In this document: positions 49,891-62,644 of the stretch, one piece after another
Layout of the letters: the number at the start of each line of letters is the position of its first letter
How positions within the stretch are numbered: position 1 is the first letter of the stretch
DNA from: Casuarius casuarius
Lineage: Eukaryota > Chordata > Aves > Casuariiformes > Casuariidae
Assembly: GCA_003342895.1 (NCBI GenBank)
Contig: PTFA01000397.1
Span: 513,151-577,150, forward strand
Reading direction: 5' to 3'
Length of the DNA: 64,000 bases
Program-made: the position numbers and the translations under genes
Notes under the pieces: generated by a model
Seen by the model: only the letters and a program-made list of their open reading frames with translations
What the model was told of the DNA's origin: nothing
Databases searched by the model: none

Positions 49891-52675
49891 GCTGGCAGAG
49901 TTCAAGCAAAATCTGAACCTCAAATTTTAAAAGCACTTCTTTCTTGGACTGTTGGGTGGTGCAAAAACACTATCTGCTACTCCTATGTGTAAAACAAGCC
50001 ACTAAGCAGGATTCACTATGTACTGTGCCAGAGTTTTGCTGCATAGGAAGGGAGTAAAGGTTTGTAAGAGCATTGCCAATGGGATGCATTTGAGAAAACT
50101 TGAAAACTTTTTCTTAATTCAGTTGTGTCTGTTTCATGATGAGAAACAGCACTTTTTTCTCAGATTTGGCTGCTTAATCTTGCATATTTTCACTTGCAGC
50201 AATTCAGAATTAATAATTACAGAGATAGCAGTTATCAGAAGCATTAAGAAGTTATAAGAAAGTATCAGTTATAAGAAGTGATAAGTACTGCTTTACAACT
50301 TCTTTACCTGCAGAAGCCTTTGAGTCTAGTTTTAAGGCAGAAAAGAATATTTTACCAGCCCCTTCACTGAATCAGAAACTGCTGAATCAGAACTGCTGAA
50401 AATCATACTGCAAATTTTACAAATCTGGAACTAAAAACCCCAATGATTGCTATGATAGCAAGAGTATTCAGGAAACCTCACTGGCATTCAGGAGTGATCT
50501 CCTGAAGATAGATATTAGTTTTATTCTCTGTTAATTATGATGAGAAAGTGTGTATTATTTTTAGACTCTGTAATGGAATAATTAAGTAATAATGATAAAA
50601 AGCTACTCTGATGTATTTTCAGCTCATATTGCACCACAGCAGGCTAAATGATATCCACCACTGGCATAAACGAATTTGCATGTGTTTGATAACTGGAAAT
50701 CCAAACTCTTTATTCTTCCTATGTATAATGAACTCAGACTCAAGTACCTATTTTCAGGGCTAGATTCTCATTCTTGATGGGTTGCAAGGTCTGAAAGGCT
50801 TTCCTGAAAAGATTTCTAGCCTGAGACTGTTAATTGTAAGTTATTTTGATCATGTCCATGGGTTGAGCTGTCTATTGTCCAGGCATCTTTGTCGACAGTA
50901 CTTTGGTGTTCCTCTTTTGGTGACTGAATAACCTTTCTCCCTCCTATTTTATTGTCCACAACTATATCTTTACTGGCATGGACATCCAGCTTTAAAATAA
51001 ATGACTTGATACAACCCAACTTTCTTTAAGTATATTGTATAAACATCTTCCAAGCCAATGGGATTTCCATTTCTGGAACAAGAGCTTTCCTGTTTAGAAG
51101 AGAATTGCAAAGATACACTTCTCGAGATAAACTTTCCTAACACATTATCATTTTCAGGATACTACAGTCTATTTCCTTCAAAGCAAAATAAAAAAGGCTT
51201 CTCAGTGAAGCTTATGACCAGCAGTTCTTCCACAAGATGGAATTTCATAACTTATGGGAAAACAGTGATTCTCAAACACTTTTATATAACCAGCCTGTTC
51301 TTCATACAGCATTTCTGTGCTTTGCCTCTCACACACGTATAGCTGCTAGCCATCCCATAGAAGGTATACATCATTGAGAAGCAATCTTCTGGTCGAGAAC
51401 GTGATTTTATTTCTGGCTTTAACTAACTATTGACAATATTAATTTAAAATATTTGAATGCTATTCTGCTTTGGGGATAATAGGTGAGACTATGTGTTGTG
51501 TTAATGTTTGTATAATACGTAACTGAACACCTCAAGCAAGACATCACTAAGACCATTCCCTGCAGTATTAAGATACTTTTAATAATACTTGTTGCTGTGA
51601 ATTTATTTTAATACCTTTGAATAATTTTTCAGTACCTCAAAGGTACATCTAGGCATCTAATCAGCAGGATTAATTTTTTTTTGTTTAAAATATGCACATA
51701 TGAAGGATATTATTGCTCTGTTTTTGAGGAGAGGTGATTTTCATCTGTAACTTTAAGTAGAGGAGTTAGTATTATCTGTATTTTTTGGTGGAAAGAAGAA
51801 TAAAGTGGAGATAATGTATTTAAACTGAAAGAGGAAATTTTTCGGTAATATGCACATTAAAACTAAATAGTTTTAAAAGATAAAAGCTAATCCTAAGGAC
51901 TACTGATAAAAGCAGTATCAATGAATTTCTTTCATTTATGTTTTTCTATTAGCACTTTAAAAATGCATTCCTTTCAAAAGCTAACTCTTATATATTTAGA
52001 TATAAAAACTAATCAAAATAAGCTTGTCACAAAGAAAAAATGGATTTTTTTTCTGAAATTAAAAATCTTTCACTTCTCACAGTATTATGTATTGCAGTTT
52101 ACTTGTTCATATTTAAAACTTAACATAATTAGATACATAGCAATATAATCCCACAAGTGTTGCCTTTCCCTTTTCCGGGATATCGCTCTACCTGGCAAAA
52201 CTGAAAAGACTTGCCTCTTTGTCAGCATTATAGATGTCAAAAGTGGATAAGCCGTATCTGCGCTCCTCATCTTGATACACTATGCTTGAGTTAGCAAGTA
52301 GCAGAGAAGGCGATTTCTAGACATTGCCTCTTTCCAAGTTATAGGTAATATTCATTTTTTATATTATTGAATACTAAGCTGCGCAAGCAGCTCAAGAAAA
52401 TGCAAATGTCTCGATAATTTGAAAGGGAAAGTAATGAAAGTGGAAAAAACTGCCATTCCTTTGTAAATACAGGATCACAACAGCATGCAAGACATTTGTC
52501 TTATGTACAGCCAAAGAAACAGAATATTTATTTTCAGATATCTATTTTCAGCAAAGAAAGCACCTTGAAATCTTTGGACTGCTCCCATTTCAAAAGAAGA
52601 ATCATGTTTTGCTATCAAAGAAAAAAAATTACTGTGTCTTTTAACTTTCAAGCAGTTAACATAGGCTTTTAACAT
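49891..52675. other. Non-coding AT-rich sequence
   Basis: No supported gene or mobile element. Confidence 0.5.
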
Positions 52676-52693
52676 CCCCCCCCCCTCCCCCCC
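52676..52693 (+). repeat. C-rich homopolymer tract
   Basis: Eighteen bases, all C except a single T. It is unusual in AT-rich surroundings and prone to sequencing error. Confidence 0.9.
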
Positions 52694-54211
52694 AGTGGGC
52701 TTAATCAAAGTACTTGCTTTTGGGGCAAGATTATACTTTTTGGTAGTGACTTTAGTTTCAGTAATCTAAAAAGCCGTGATTCCTTAGTACATGGAGCATG
52801 GAGGAATTTATTTCGCTATCCTCAAGGAACAGCAACTTTACTTCTTTGTGTGTAAATAGAAACTATCGTTTCAATTATCTGTAAGCAGATATATTAATAA
52901 AAGGGCTTTGAAATCTGCCTGGTGGTAACCATTAAGAAAGGCTTACTTTCAACAGAGGAGGGGTCCTATGACTTTTTCTTAGTATTTGTGTAGTTTGCAG
53001 CAGAATAGCATGTGTCAGTGATAACCTGCTCTATGGGAAAGGCCTTTGAACATCAAGCTATCAGAGCGAAGGTGCTTCCTAGTCTTGCCACAAATGAGTC
53101 ACCAAACACCTAGAAATAACAATAAAAAAAAATGTTAAGAATATAGATGATGAGCAGATAAACAAGTGTTTCATGAGGTGTCTGCTGATTAGGATGTCTA
53201 GATAGACAGTGATACAACTGAGATACACATCACAGATTGCAGGTAATTTTTGCACTTTATAATTGATTTATCAACGTACTAATCTCTGAGGGAACAAGAA
53301 TGAGAAGTCAGGCTTGCTCACTCTTGACTGAGTTTTATACACACCAGATTTAGAGTTCTACCAAGAAACTTTGCATGAATTTGACTCCATAAAAGCCCAG
53401 CTTGAACAAGAGGAATGGAGGTGATACTGCTATCGATTTCTTTTGAAATGACAGCCTGAAAAAGGCAATAGTTTGGGAATCACTGAAGAAGTTCAGGCAT
53501 CCACGAATCTGGGGGTCATGAGACTGGGCAGATAGCAGGGGCAATGATTTTCTCAGTTACGAAAGGTCATAACAACCTAACTGCCTGTTCTAGGGTTTCC
53601 TTAGGGGGGTCTAAAATGTGAACTGGTTCTAAGTAAAATTTGTTTGATTTTGCAAGATTAAACAAAGCAATTCTTCTACATTCATATGTCCATTGTACCT
53701 TCTTCCATCCACCTTAATCCCTCCTTTTCTCTTCCCTTATCCCCTCCAAAATGAACAAGCCTCCCCTAACTACTTTTTCCCCTTCGGGCCCAGTTTACTG
53801 CATCCATACACAAATATGATATTTCTGATACCATTTCTATCTCAGCATTACCTGGTGTTACTGATACAGTTAACTCGGGCCTGTTGGCCTTTTAAGTCTG
53901 CCTCCCCAAAAGGTCGCCAGTGCTCCCATCCAATTATTTGTGAACCTTAGCCACCTTTCACATCACCCCTTCCTAATCATCTGTGCCATCAGGCCATCAT
54001 CCAGCCATCCCTCACAGCACGATGAGCAACTTTTGTCAGCTTCTCACTGTGCTATTTGTTGTGTTCAACAATTCCTCATGTCATGCCTGGCAGCTTCTCA
54101 CGGTCTGTTCAGGTAGTTAAACCCCCCAGGTCGGGTCTAGCTGTATGCCTGCATACCTTAACATTGTGAACATCTCTCCATTGTGCTAGCTAGGATGCAG
54201 CTTACCAAAAA
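52694..54211. other. Non-coding sequence
   Basis: 53690-54120 is richer in C and T, with 'ccatcaggccatcatccagccatcc' as a short imperfect tandem. No gene was seen. Confidence 0.45.
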
Positions 54212-54335
54212 AAAGTTCTGCCCTGAAGGACTTAAAATATAAATGGAGAGGACAAAAGACGGTGCAGGAAGAGGACGTGTTGTTTGCCAAAGCTGAGAAA
54301 CTGAGGCAGAAGGAGCCCAGTCTGAAAGCTTATAC
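54212..54335 (+). mobile_element. Possible ancient amniote interspersed repeat
   Basis: 'tctgccctgaaggacttaaaatataaatgg' followed by 'gacaaaagacggtgcagg' and 'gctgagaaactgaggcagaaggag' resembles a very old repeat found across amniotes. There, 'ccctgaagagcttacaatctaaa' precedes 'gaaactgaggcacagagag'. It is heavily diverged and the match is from memory. Confidence 0.4.
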
Positions 54336-56132
54336 AGAACCTGTAAACCTTAGACTCACTCTGTACACAGAAACCTGTACATGCACAAGCAAAACAATAA
54401 TGAGTACTTCATCTTTTAAAAGTATTTTCAGGACTTTCAGGTAGTAGTTCAAAACCAACAACTGTTGTCTCTTTTCCAGCTGTTTTCCTTTACCCTTTGC
54501 TATAAGCCTAGATTAACTATCCAGGCTAAGAGACTGATTTTATGATGAGACAAAATGCAAACAAGTCAACTGTGTGCCATGCACTGGGCTTCATTAAAAG
54601 TTGCACCCGAAATGGGAAGGGGAGAAAAATAAATAGGTAAATGTGAAAGAAATTGTTATCAAAGCTCTGCAGAGCTTCTACTAGGATTTGATTCCTTACA
54701 GCCAAATTTTTCTTCACAAATTTTTGTTTGTAGCCAGTCCAATATTACAGCTGTTGGGCTCCCAAAATTTCCTCTCCCATAGTGAGACATAGGTCAGTGG
54801 TGTCCACTGCTGAAGCTTTCCCTTTATTTGTTAGTGCAACACTTGCCTGGCACATGGGAAAAAGGTATTTATGAATTTTGGGGACTTCTTTCTGTCTATA
54901 TAGATAGAAACCTGGAACTAGCTTTTTGAAAATCTGTGGTAGGGTGTCTGTGACTAGGCTGATTATGGCTTAACTCCTCTACGAACTAAACAGGACTGAG
55001 AAGTACTCACTTAGCAGCTTTTGCAGTTCCACTTATCTTTATTCATTATACATATGGAAAAATATTTCATAGTTCTGACAGCTGGTCCTTGAAAAGCCCA
55101 CTGATTTAAATATTTCCACTTAATTTACATGTTGGCAATTTATGCATAAATAATGGAAAGGTACATTGCAATTTTAAGTGGGAGAAAATGCATACACAAA
55201 GAAGTGTGAGGAGATGAATCAGATTTCTGCAGGTTAACTAATAAGAATTTGTGATTGTACCATCCAGGCTTCCTTGCTGAGTACTTCTTAGAGCTCATGC
55301 TCCATAAAAGTAGAGAAGAGAAAAGGCCTAAAAGGGTAAAACTTTTTTTTTTCCTAGATTCGCAATGTTTAATTAGATACTGAATGTGAGCTGAAAAGGA
55401 GGTTGGTGTTTTTCAATCACCTTTTTTCCCACAAATCAGAGCATCTATTTATGCTGTAGTTTGTGTCTTGACAATCGAGAGACGGAAGTCCTTAATATGA
55501 TTATTAAAGACCAGCACTTTAGTGTATATAGTGAATACAGAGTGATAGTGTTTAACAACATCTAAATGCTTAATAAAATTTAAAATCAGCATGAAATGTG
55601 CTGTTAATGAATGAATTAGCAAAGTTCAGTTTTAAAGTTTAAAACTATCCTGATTTACCAGGATTGGCAAATTGGATATGGGCAGTGGCTTCAACTGTTG
55701 GAGCAGATCACATCAATGTGATGATTAAATTTATTTATGTTGAAAATCTGAAATGCCATGTACAGTTATTAATGTCTTTGGGCCAGATCCTTTATTCTGA
55801 CTAAGAATCTAGTAAAAGGAATCAAATTTAGTTGAATATTCTCTCATTACCAAGGAGTCCTCTTTCCCCTGCCTTTGTCAATAGCCATCTGGGAGAAAGC
55901 ACCGAAGGTGGCAGAGCTGAGGCAAATGGAAATCCACAGCTGTTTTCCCTGTGTGGTGCTGAACCTTGCAGTTCTCTTTCCAGGAAGAAGCAGCAATTTG
56001 AAAACTCCACATATTCTCTTCTTTGAAAGTCTGGCTCTTTGGAGACTTCATTTTCCCCTCATGATGGAATAGAGTTCCAAGCAAAGTTTGTGGGTTTTGG
56101 CAAGATGTCTTTGACAATGCTGAATTTTCAGT
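54336..56132. other. Non-coding AT-rich sequence
   Basis: No gene or recognisable element was seen. Confidence 0.5.
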
Positions 56133-56710
56133 TCACAGAATCACAGAACAGTTGAGGTTGGAAGGAACCTCTGGAGGAACCTCTGGAGATCTAGTCCAAA
56201 CCCCCTGCTCAAGCATGGTCACCTAAAGCATGTTGCCCAGCACCCTATCCAGATGGCTTTTGAATATCTCCAAGAAGGAGACTCCACAGCCTCTCTGGAC
56301 AACCTTCTCCAGTGATCTGTCTCCCTCGCAGTGAAGAAGTTTTTCCTTATGTTCAGGCAGAACTGTCTGTGTTGCAGTTTGTGCCCATTGCCTCTCATCC
56401 TATCACTGGGCACCAGTGGAAAAAGTCTGGCCCCATCCTCTGGTATATATCCCCCAGATATTTATATGCATTGATAAGATCCCCCTTCAGTCTTCTCTTC
56501 TCCAGGCTGAACAGGCCCAGCTCGTTTGGCCTTTCCTCAGGTGAGAGATGCTCCAGCCTTTTCACCGTCTTTGTGGCCCTCCACTGGACTTGCTCTAGTA
56601 GCTCCATGACTCTTTTGTATTGGGGAGCCCAGAACTGGACACAGTACTCCAGGTGTGGCCTCACCAGGGCTGAGTAGAGGGGAAGGATCACCTCCTGTCA
56701 CCTGCGGGGA
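56133..56710 (-). mobile_element. CR1 LINE 3' end with RT C-terminus
   Basis: The left edge TCACAGAATCACAGAA is the reverse complement of the terminal CR1 octamer repeat, followed by 'ttgaggttggaaggaacctctgg'. On the minus strand a frame at 56395-56691 encodes the C-terminal region of the ORF2 reverse transcriptase. It includes [48 protein letters not shown] and NAYKYLGD. The 12-base 'ggaacctctgga' is tandemly repeated at 56163-56185. The frame is nearly intact, making this the youngest CR1 in the window. It is 5'-truncated at about 56710, as most CR1 copies are. Confidence 0.95.
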
Positions 56711-57469
56711 GACAGATGGCCAGTTATGACTGTGGTGCTATCCTGGCAAGCCCAGTGCTGGCAAGTCAGGCAGAGCTTAAGGGCTTGTCCCATGAACTGA
56801 AGGTATCTGACTAGGAAGGAGGGAAAAGGAAGAAATCCCTGCTTGTCTGAAGATGGAAAAGATTAAAAAGCTGTTGCCTGTCTCTTGCTTCTCCTTTCGT
56901 TTTTGTTTCTTCACGTCTCTGGACTGCATGATAATTACCTCTTGGGCTTTGTTTAACTTTCAAATGCAGAACATTTTTAAGATGTTTGCATATTGATGTT
57001 CTTTAAGATCCTTACTGGTGTCACTGTGAGTAAGGATTCTCATATGTTTGGTGAAGCTCTGATTCATGTATTTATTAAGTGTGATAGGAAGAGAAAATGA
57101 AACACATTCTCGGAGCCCAGCAAGCAAATCACATAAAAATATGTTGCATTCACACAGAAGTTCCTAACATTTTCAAAGTCCCCTTATATGCCTACAGTTC
57201 CTTAAGTGTGGTTTCCCAAAGATCTCATGATTCACAGTGTTACTACATGCCCATGCTGCTTCCTGTATGTGGCCACTCATGACTAGAAAACTCAGACTGA
57301 ATTTCTTAGGAAAATCTACCTAGAGCATATTGTTCATCATGCACTTCTTTGGCACATTGAAAACTGGAGACTATTTTTGAATAATACAGTTTTGGGAGTA
57401 GCAAGAAACTTTTTATAGAGGTTCCACATAAAGAAGAAAGGAGGTAAAAGAAATTAAGTAAATAATTTA
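56711..57469. other. Non-coding sequence
   Basis: Nothing identified. Confidence 0.5.
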
Positions 57470-57945
57470 CTGAAAATGTGTTTGCTCAGCTCTAGCAATA
57501 ACCCAGTATAAGTCTTTGGATAAATTACCTGTCTTTAAATCTACCACTGTTAAATTAAATACAAATTAGTTATTATTTCTATTTTAGAAGATGTCTAGTG
57601 GAAAAATATGCACTGCAAAAGTCTCTTTCCCACTTACTGAGATTTCTTTAAGAACAATCAATAACTGCTCTTTGGTTAAAGAAATAGAATGTTCTGAAAT
57701 AATCTTTTAATTCTTTTTTACTTTGGAAGGATTCATAAACTTTATGAAAGATAAATAGACATTTAGATATTTTAGTAAATAGATAATTAGGTACTTTTTA
57801 GGACATCTCCTCCTCTTGTTCTTGGTTTTAATTTTCAATTTAATGGATCTAATGCTTGGCAAAAAGAAAAGAAAGTATCTGGATTTTTGGTAGAATGAAA
57901 AGGGAGGGAGAAGGAAAGGAAAAGGTAGAAAATAGAAATTCTTCA
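57470..57945 (+). repeat. 476-bp direct duplication A, first copy
   Basis: It is nearly identical to 58105-58580 (offset 635), with about a dozen base differences and no indels that I could see. It stops exactly at the N at 57946. A 158-base spacer separates the copies. Most likely an assembly duplication of two alleles. Confidence 0.95.
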
Positions 57946-58104
57946 NTCAACTTTTTCCACTTCAAATGGTGAGTGTGCTTCTCTGCCCCGATATTTACTG
58001 TAATAACTATCTTGGTGGCATTTATTCACTACAAGTTCTGACACAATACATTTTCCTAACATCTCAATAAACAAAATACCTAGCTCTTATTTGGCAAATT
58101 TAAT

Positions 58105-58580
58105 CTGAAAATGTGTTTGCTCAGCTCTAGCAATAACCCAGTATAAGTCTTTGGATAAACTACCTGTCTTTAAATCTACCACTGTTAAATTAAATACAAA
58201 TTAGTTATTATTTCTATTTTAGAAGATGTCTAGTGGAAAAATCTGCACTGCAAAAGTCCCTTTCCCACTTACCGAGATTTCTTTAAGAACAATCAATAAC
58301 TGCTCTTCAGTTAAAGAAATAGAATGTTCTGAAATAATCTTTTAATTCTTTTTTACTTCAGAAGGATTCATAAACTTTATGAAAGATAAATAGACATTTA
58401 GATATTTTAGTAAATAGATAATTAGGTACTTTTTAGGAGATCTCCTCCTCTTGTTCTTGGTTTTAATTTTCAATTTAATGGATCTAATGTTTGGCAAAAA
58501 GAAAAGAAAGTATCTGGATTTTTGATAGAATGAAAAGGGAGGGAGAAGGAAAGGAAAAGGTAGAAAATAGAAATTCTTCA
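58105..58580 (+). repeat. 476-bp direct duplication A, second copy
   Basis: Second copy of 57470-57945. It is followed by a T-rich stretch (58592-58613) that might have disturbed read alignment. Confidence 0.95.
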
Positions 58581-61103
58581 TTTTTTTTCTGTCAGTTTTT
58601 TTTTTTTTTTTTTAACTCTGCACATTTCACCAGAAAAGCTGTCATCTGAAAAATTTTGCCTCCAGGCAGAACTTCNTGTAGCAATTCTCCAGAGTTTGAA
58701 GGCAGAATTTCAGTCCCACAATGCTTTACAAGCCTTTAAATTAAAACTTCCTAGAGAATAGCTGAAGTGCATACAGCGAAGTCCAGAAATGTTTCTTTTG
58801 GGGGAAGAGAGAAAGAAAAAAAGGGTGTGCTGGTGAGACAGAGAAAGGTGATGATGAAACATAAATTTGCTCTTACAGTACAACTTAGCAACACNGGAGT
58901 GCCTCAGAAACATTTTTACTTATATTTATCCAAGGATTTTTCTTTTTGATATGTAATGCATGTGTTCATGTATAAAGGAAAATACANANTTTAATGTGTT
59001 TTCTTTTGATAAAAACAAAACAAGAAAATGTTACCTAAGTAGTAACTACCTCTTCTTTTCTGGTCCCTAATGTTCACAGAAAACTCNCTTGGGGCTCTTT
59101 CAAATTAAAAAGTATCATTATTTTTCAGAATAAAATTTGTCAGTTGTCCACATGATTTTTGTAATTCTTTGTTAAAATATTGCACACGTTTCCATTCTAA
59201 AAATATTTTAAAGATCTTATGCTTTGAAGCACATTTATTTGAAACTTGACCTACATTTTTTATCTCCTCTTGCAAAGTCCATGTAATGCTTTCTGTTCTT
59301 TTTCTGAAAAGTTTGATATTTTTATCACATTCAAGCAAAAATAATGAAAAATTAACTATGCTATTCCTGATTTATAGTAAACTGAAGCACAGCAGATGAT
59401 AGAGGAAGAATGTTTAGAAATAAAAACAGTTTTCAATTTCCAAAGAGATCAAATATATGATTTGTATATAAAAAAGGATGAAGAAATTCTGTGACAAAGA
59501 AACTCTTTGAATTAATATTCTTTTTCATTTAAGAGCAAGTAGCTACAATATAATGGTTAAAAAAATTGAATGTTTAGATATCCAGGTTTTCTCCTCGTTA
59601 TTTGAAAGAGGCTAAGTTTATAGAGCAGAAAATTGAATGTTCGACAATTTCTTTTTTTAATGCTTTCATTTTCTTTGTGTTCAGGAAAGGATATTGTCTT
59701 TATGAGTGAGATGTATTTACCTGCCTTTTCATAGCCTATGAAATATTTTCTCTGGGAGAATATGACAAGTGAACTACTTAACGCACATTAAATTTTTCTC
59801 AAAAGGAAAAGCATACTTGAAATACTGTTCTTTTAATTTCTTTCTGTTTCTTTTTTTGACTTTTTTGAAGTGCTTTCCTGCTATCCGTAACATCATTTGG
59901 ACACAGNAGATGTATCTCATAGGGCACTCAGTTAGCTGAAGTCTCACTTCAGATGGTATATTTTNAAAAAGGGTATGTAAAAGTGGATCTAAAATAGGTG
60001 AAATATGATGGCCTTTATAGTCTTTGTTTGGCCTGGTTTAGATACGTGGTNTCAAAGTCTGAAAAACAGCAGTTTCTGGGCAGGAGTATGCTCAACTCTC
60101 TGTTGTGAAGGAACTTCATTTCTTTTTGAGACTGTTGCAATCTCTCTATATACTTTAGGGAAGAAGACATTGCTGTGATGAGTGTGTTTGAGAAGACTGA
60201 GAAATCAGGCCAGTTTTATGCTATAAAACAAAACTTAACTAAAACCATTCCTTAACAGCACACTCCTTTCTTGACAGAAGAAAAATATTCAGAAATAAAA
60301 ACAGCTACCAATTTCCAAAGAGATTCAATAGTTTGCTTTCGTTATGTATGATTTATATACAGTTACACGTATTAATAATCGTCCCTCCCCAAAATGTGAG
60401 CCTCCTCTGCTCCTGATACTGCTTATCTTGTTTTCTTTCATCTTGCCAGTTCTCCATTTCCAGGAGAGCATCCTGCCTATTTGCAGTCCCTCCTGCCCTT
60501 GTCTGGNNACTTTTGGTAGCTGGGTGTCTCCTACATGCAATATAAATCAATACTTGGTAATATTGCTTTTTCTAGATGCNGACCTGCTGTGAGCCTAGGA
60601 TATACTTAGACCCGTCTTCTAAAAATACTGTTAATTAACAATGTTTGCCATTGTCTCAGGGGTGGAAATACAAAAAAGACTGAAAAAGTGGCTTGAATCA
60701 ATGACCATCCAGACATGAGATCAACGTCTCCTAAAAGATGAATGGAAATAACTGAAAATAAAGAAGTCTTTTCACAAGGCAAATATTCATGTAGTAAGAA
60801 CAACAAAAGCTAACAGTTAAGACTGGTACCAGCAGACTAGAAAAGCACATAGCTTTTGATTCTACCCATCTTCATCCCCCNAAGTTGTGAGACTGTCTAC
60901 CGTTTTTGCACGGTCAANATCCAAAACCAAAATTAAGTCTACTTATTAGGAACCATGTTCCCATAGCAGATTTATGCACCAAAATATCTTGACCTTTTCC
61001 TATAAGGATCTGTTTTGACTCTAACTTAGAAAGAAGTNACTGAAAGTAATAATTCTGAAAGGTCAGAGAAAAGTAGCTTAAATGATCACTAGCCAATTCT
61101 TGA
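58581..61103. other. Non-coding, low-quality sequence with scattered N
   Basis: Single N bases occur at 58676, 58895, 58987, 58989, 59087, 59907, 59965, 60051, 60507-60508, 60580, 60881, 60918 and 61038. A weakly similar pair, both with 'agaaataaaaacag' followed by 'caatttccaaagagat', starts at 59416 and 60291. No gene was seen. Confidence 0.6.
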
Positions 61104-61873
61104 TCAGGCATGTAAAAATGAAGGTTGGGTGGGCAGAAGAACAGGTGGCTATTTTAGTGCTAATCTTCCCCAGTGACTTAGGTGATTGAATTTTTTTTGC
61201 ACTGACAAATTCATGTCTAGACCACTGACAGCAAGAGTAATTTCTGAGAGAAGTTAGAAGATATAAGCTTGAAAAACGGTAAAGGTACAAATACTTTAAG
61301 AGTTTTTAAAAACCACTTTATAAAATCTGTCCTCAAAATGGATTGCTTGTCTCTGATAAGTTCCACAGGAAAACGATGCTCTATGGCCTCATTGTAAAAC
61401 ATATTAAATTCATTTTTGCTTGAAAAAATAATTGAAGTTATCTAAAATGTACATAAATTATAAACTAGTAAATCACTTTAGAAGAGTAATTTTTGTTTTT
61501 CAGTTGAGCNTTTGGTGGTTTATAATTTCTTTTTAATTACTCATTAGATCTTCGCCTACAAAAAATGCTCCCCCAAAATGTAGCATGAACATGTTTTAAA
61601 TTAGAATTAATCTTCAATTAAAATGCCTCTCACAAACAGCAGTACCAAAAATATTTTTTCTTGGCATTGTGTATCCTAGTAATTATTGATTCACTTTCTC
61701 AGTCTGTTTACTAGAAAATATTAACGTCAAACGGCATCTGTTATTGACAAGTTGCAATTTTCAGTTGCTTCAAAAGCATGAAGTTGTGAGGTTGTGCCAC
61801 GGTATCTACATATAAACTCTAAGACTCATGCCTTTGACCTCGAGTCATTTTGCTTACGTACAGCATATTATAT
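61104..61873 (+). repeat. 770-bp direct duplication B, first copy
   Basis: It matches 61875-62644 over its full length (offset 771) with roughly ten substitutions (about 1.3%). A single N at 61874 separates the copies. The same minus-strand chance frames appear twice as a result. Confidence 0.97.
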
Positions 61874-61874
61874 N

Positions 61875-62644
61875 TCAGGCATGTAAAAATGAAGGTTGGG
61901 TGGGCAGAAGAACAGGTGGCTATTTTAGTGCTAATCTTCCCCAGTGACTTAGGTGATTGAATTTTTTTTGCACTGACAAATTCATGTCTAGACCACTGAC
62001 AGCAAGAGTAATTTCTGAGAGAAGTTAGAAGATATAAGCTTGAAAAATGGTAAAGGTACAAATACTTTAAAAGTTTTTAAAAACCACTTTATAAAATCTG
62101 TCCTCAAAATGGATTGCTTGTCTCTCATAAGTTCCACAGGAAAACGATGCTCTATGGCCTCATCGTAAAACATATTAAATTCATTTTTGCTTGAAAAAAT
62201 AATGGAAGTTATCTAAAATGTACATAAATTATAAACTAGTAAATCTCTTTAGAAGAGTAATTTTTGTTTTTCAGTTGAGCATTTGGTGGTTCATAATTTC
62301 TTTTTAATTACTCATTAGATCTTCACCTACAAAAAATGCTCCCCCAAAATGTAGCATGAACATGTTTTAAATTAGAATTAATCTTCAATTAAAATGCCTC
62401 TCACAAACAGCAGTACCAAAAATATTTTTTCTTGGCATTGTGTATCCTGGTAATTATTGATTCACTTTCTCAGTCTGTTTACTAGAAAATATTAACGTCA
62501 AATGGCATCTGTTATTGACAAGTTGCAATTTTCAGTTGCTTCAAAAGCATGAAGTTGTGAGGTTGTGCCACGGTATCTACATATAAACTCTAAGACTCAT
62601 GCCTTTGACCTCGAGTCATTTTGCTTACGTACAGCATATTATAT
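61875..62644 (+). repeat. 770-bp direct duplication B, second copy
   Basis: Second copy of 61104-61873. It ends at another N (62645), with the same 'cagcatattatat' sequence before the N in both copies. Confidence 0.97.

Noticed and set aside
56312..56677. 121-codon plus-strand frame
   Set aside because: It is antisense to the CR1 reverse-transcriptase C-terminus, which is the true coding strand.
61078..62173. Two pairs of nearly identical minus-strand frames suggesting a gene family
   Set aside because: They are the same chance frames seen twice because of the 770-bp duplication, which is probably an assembly error.
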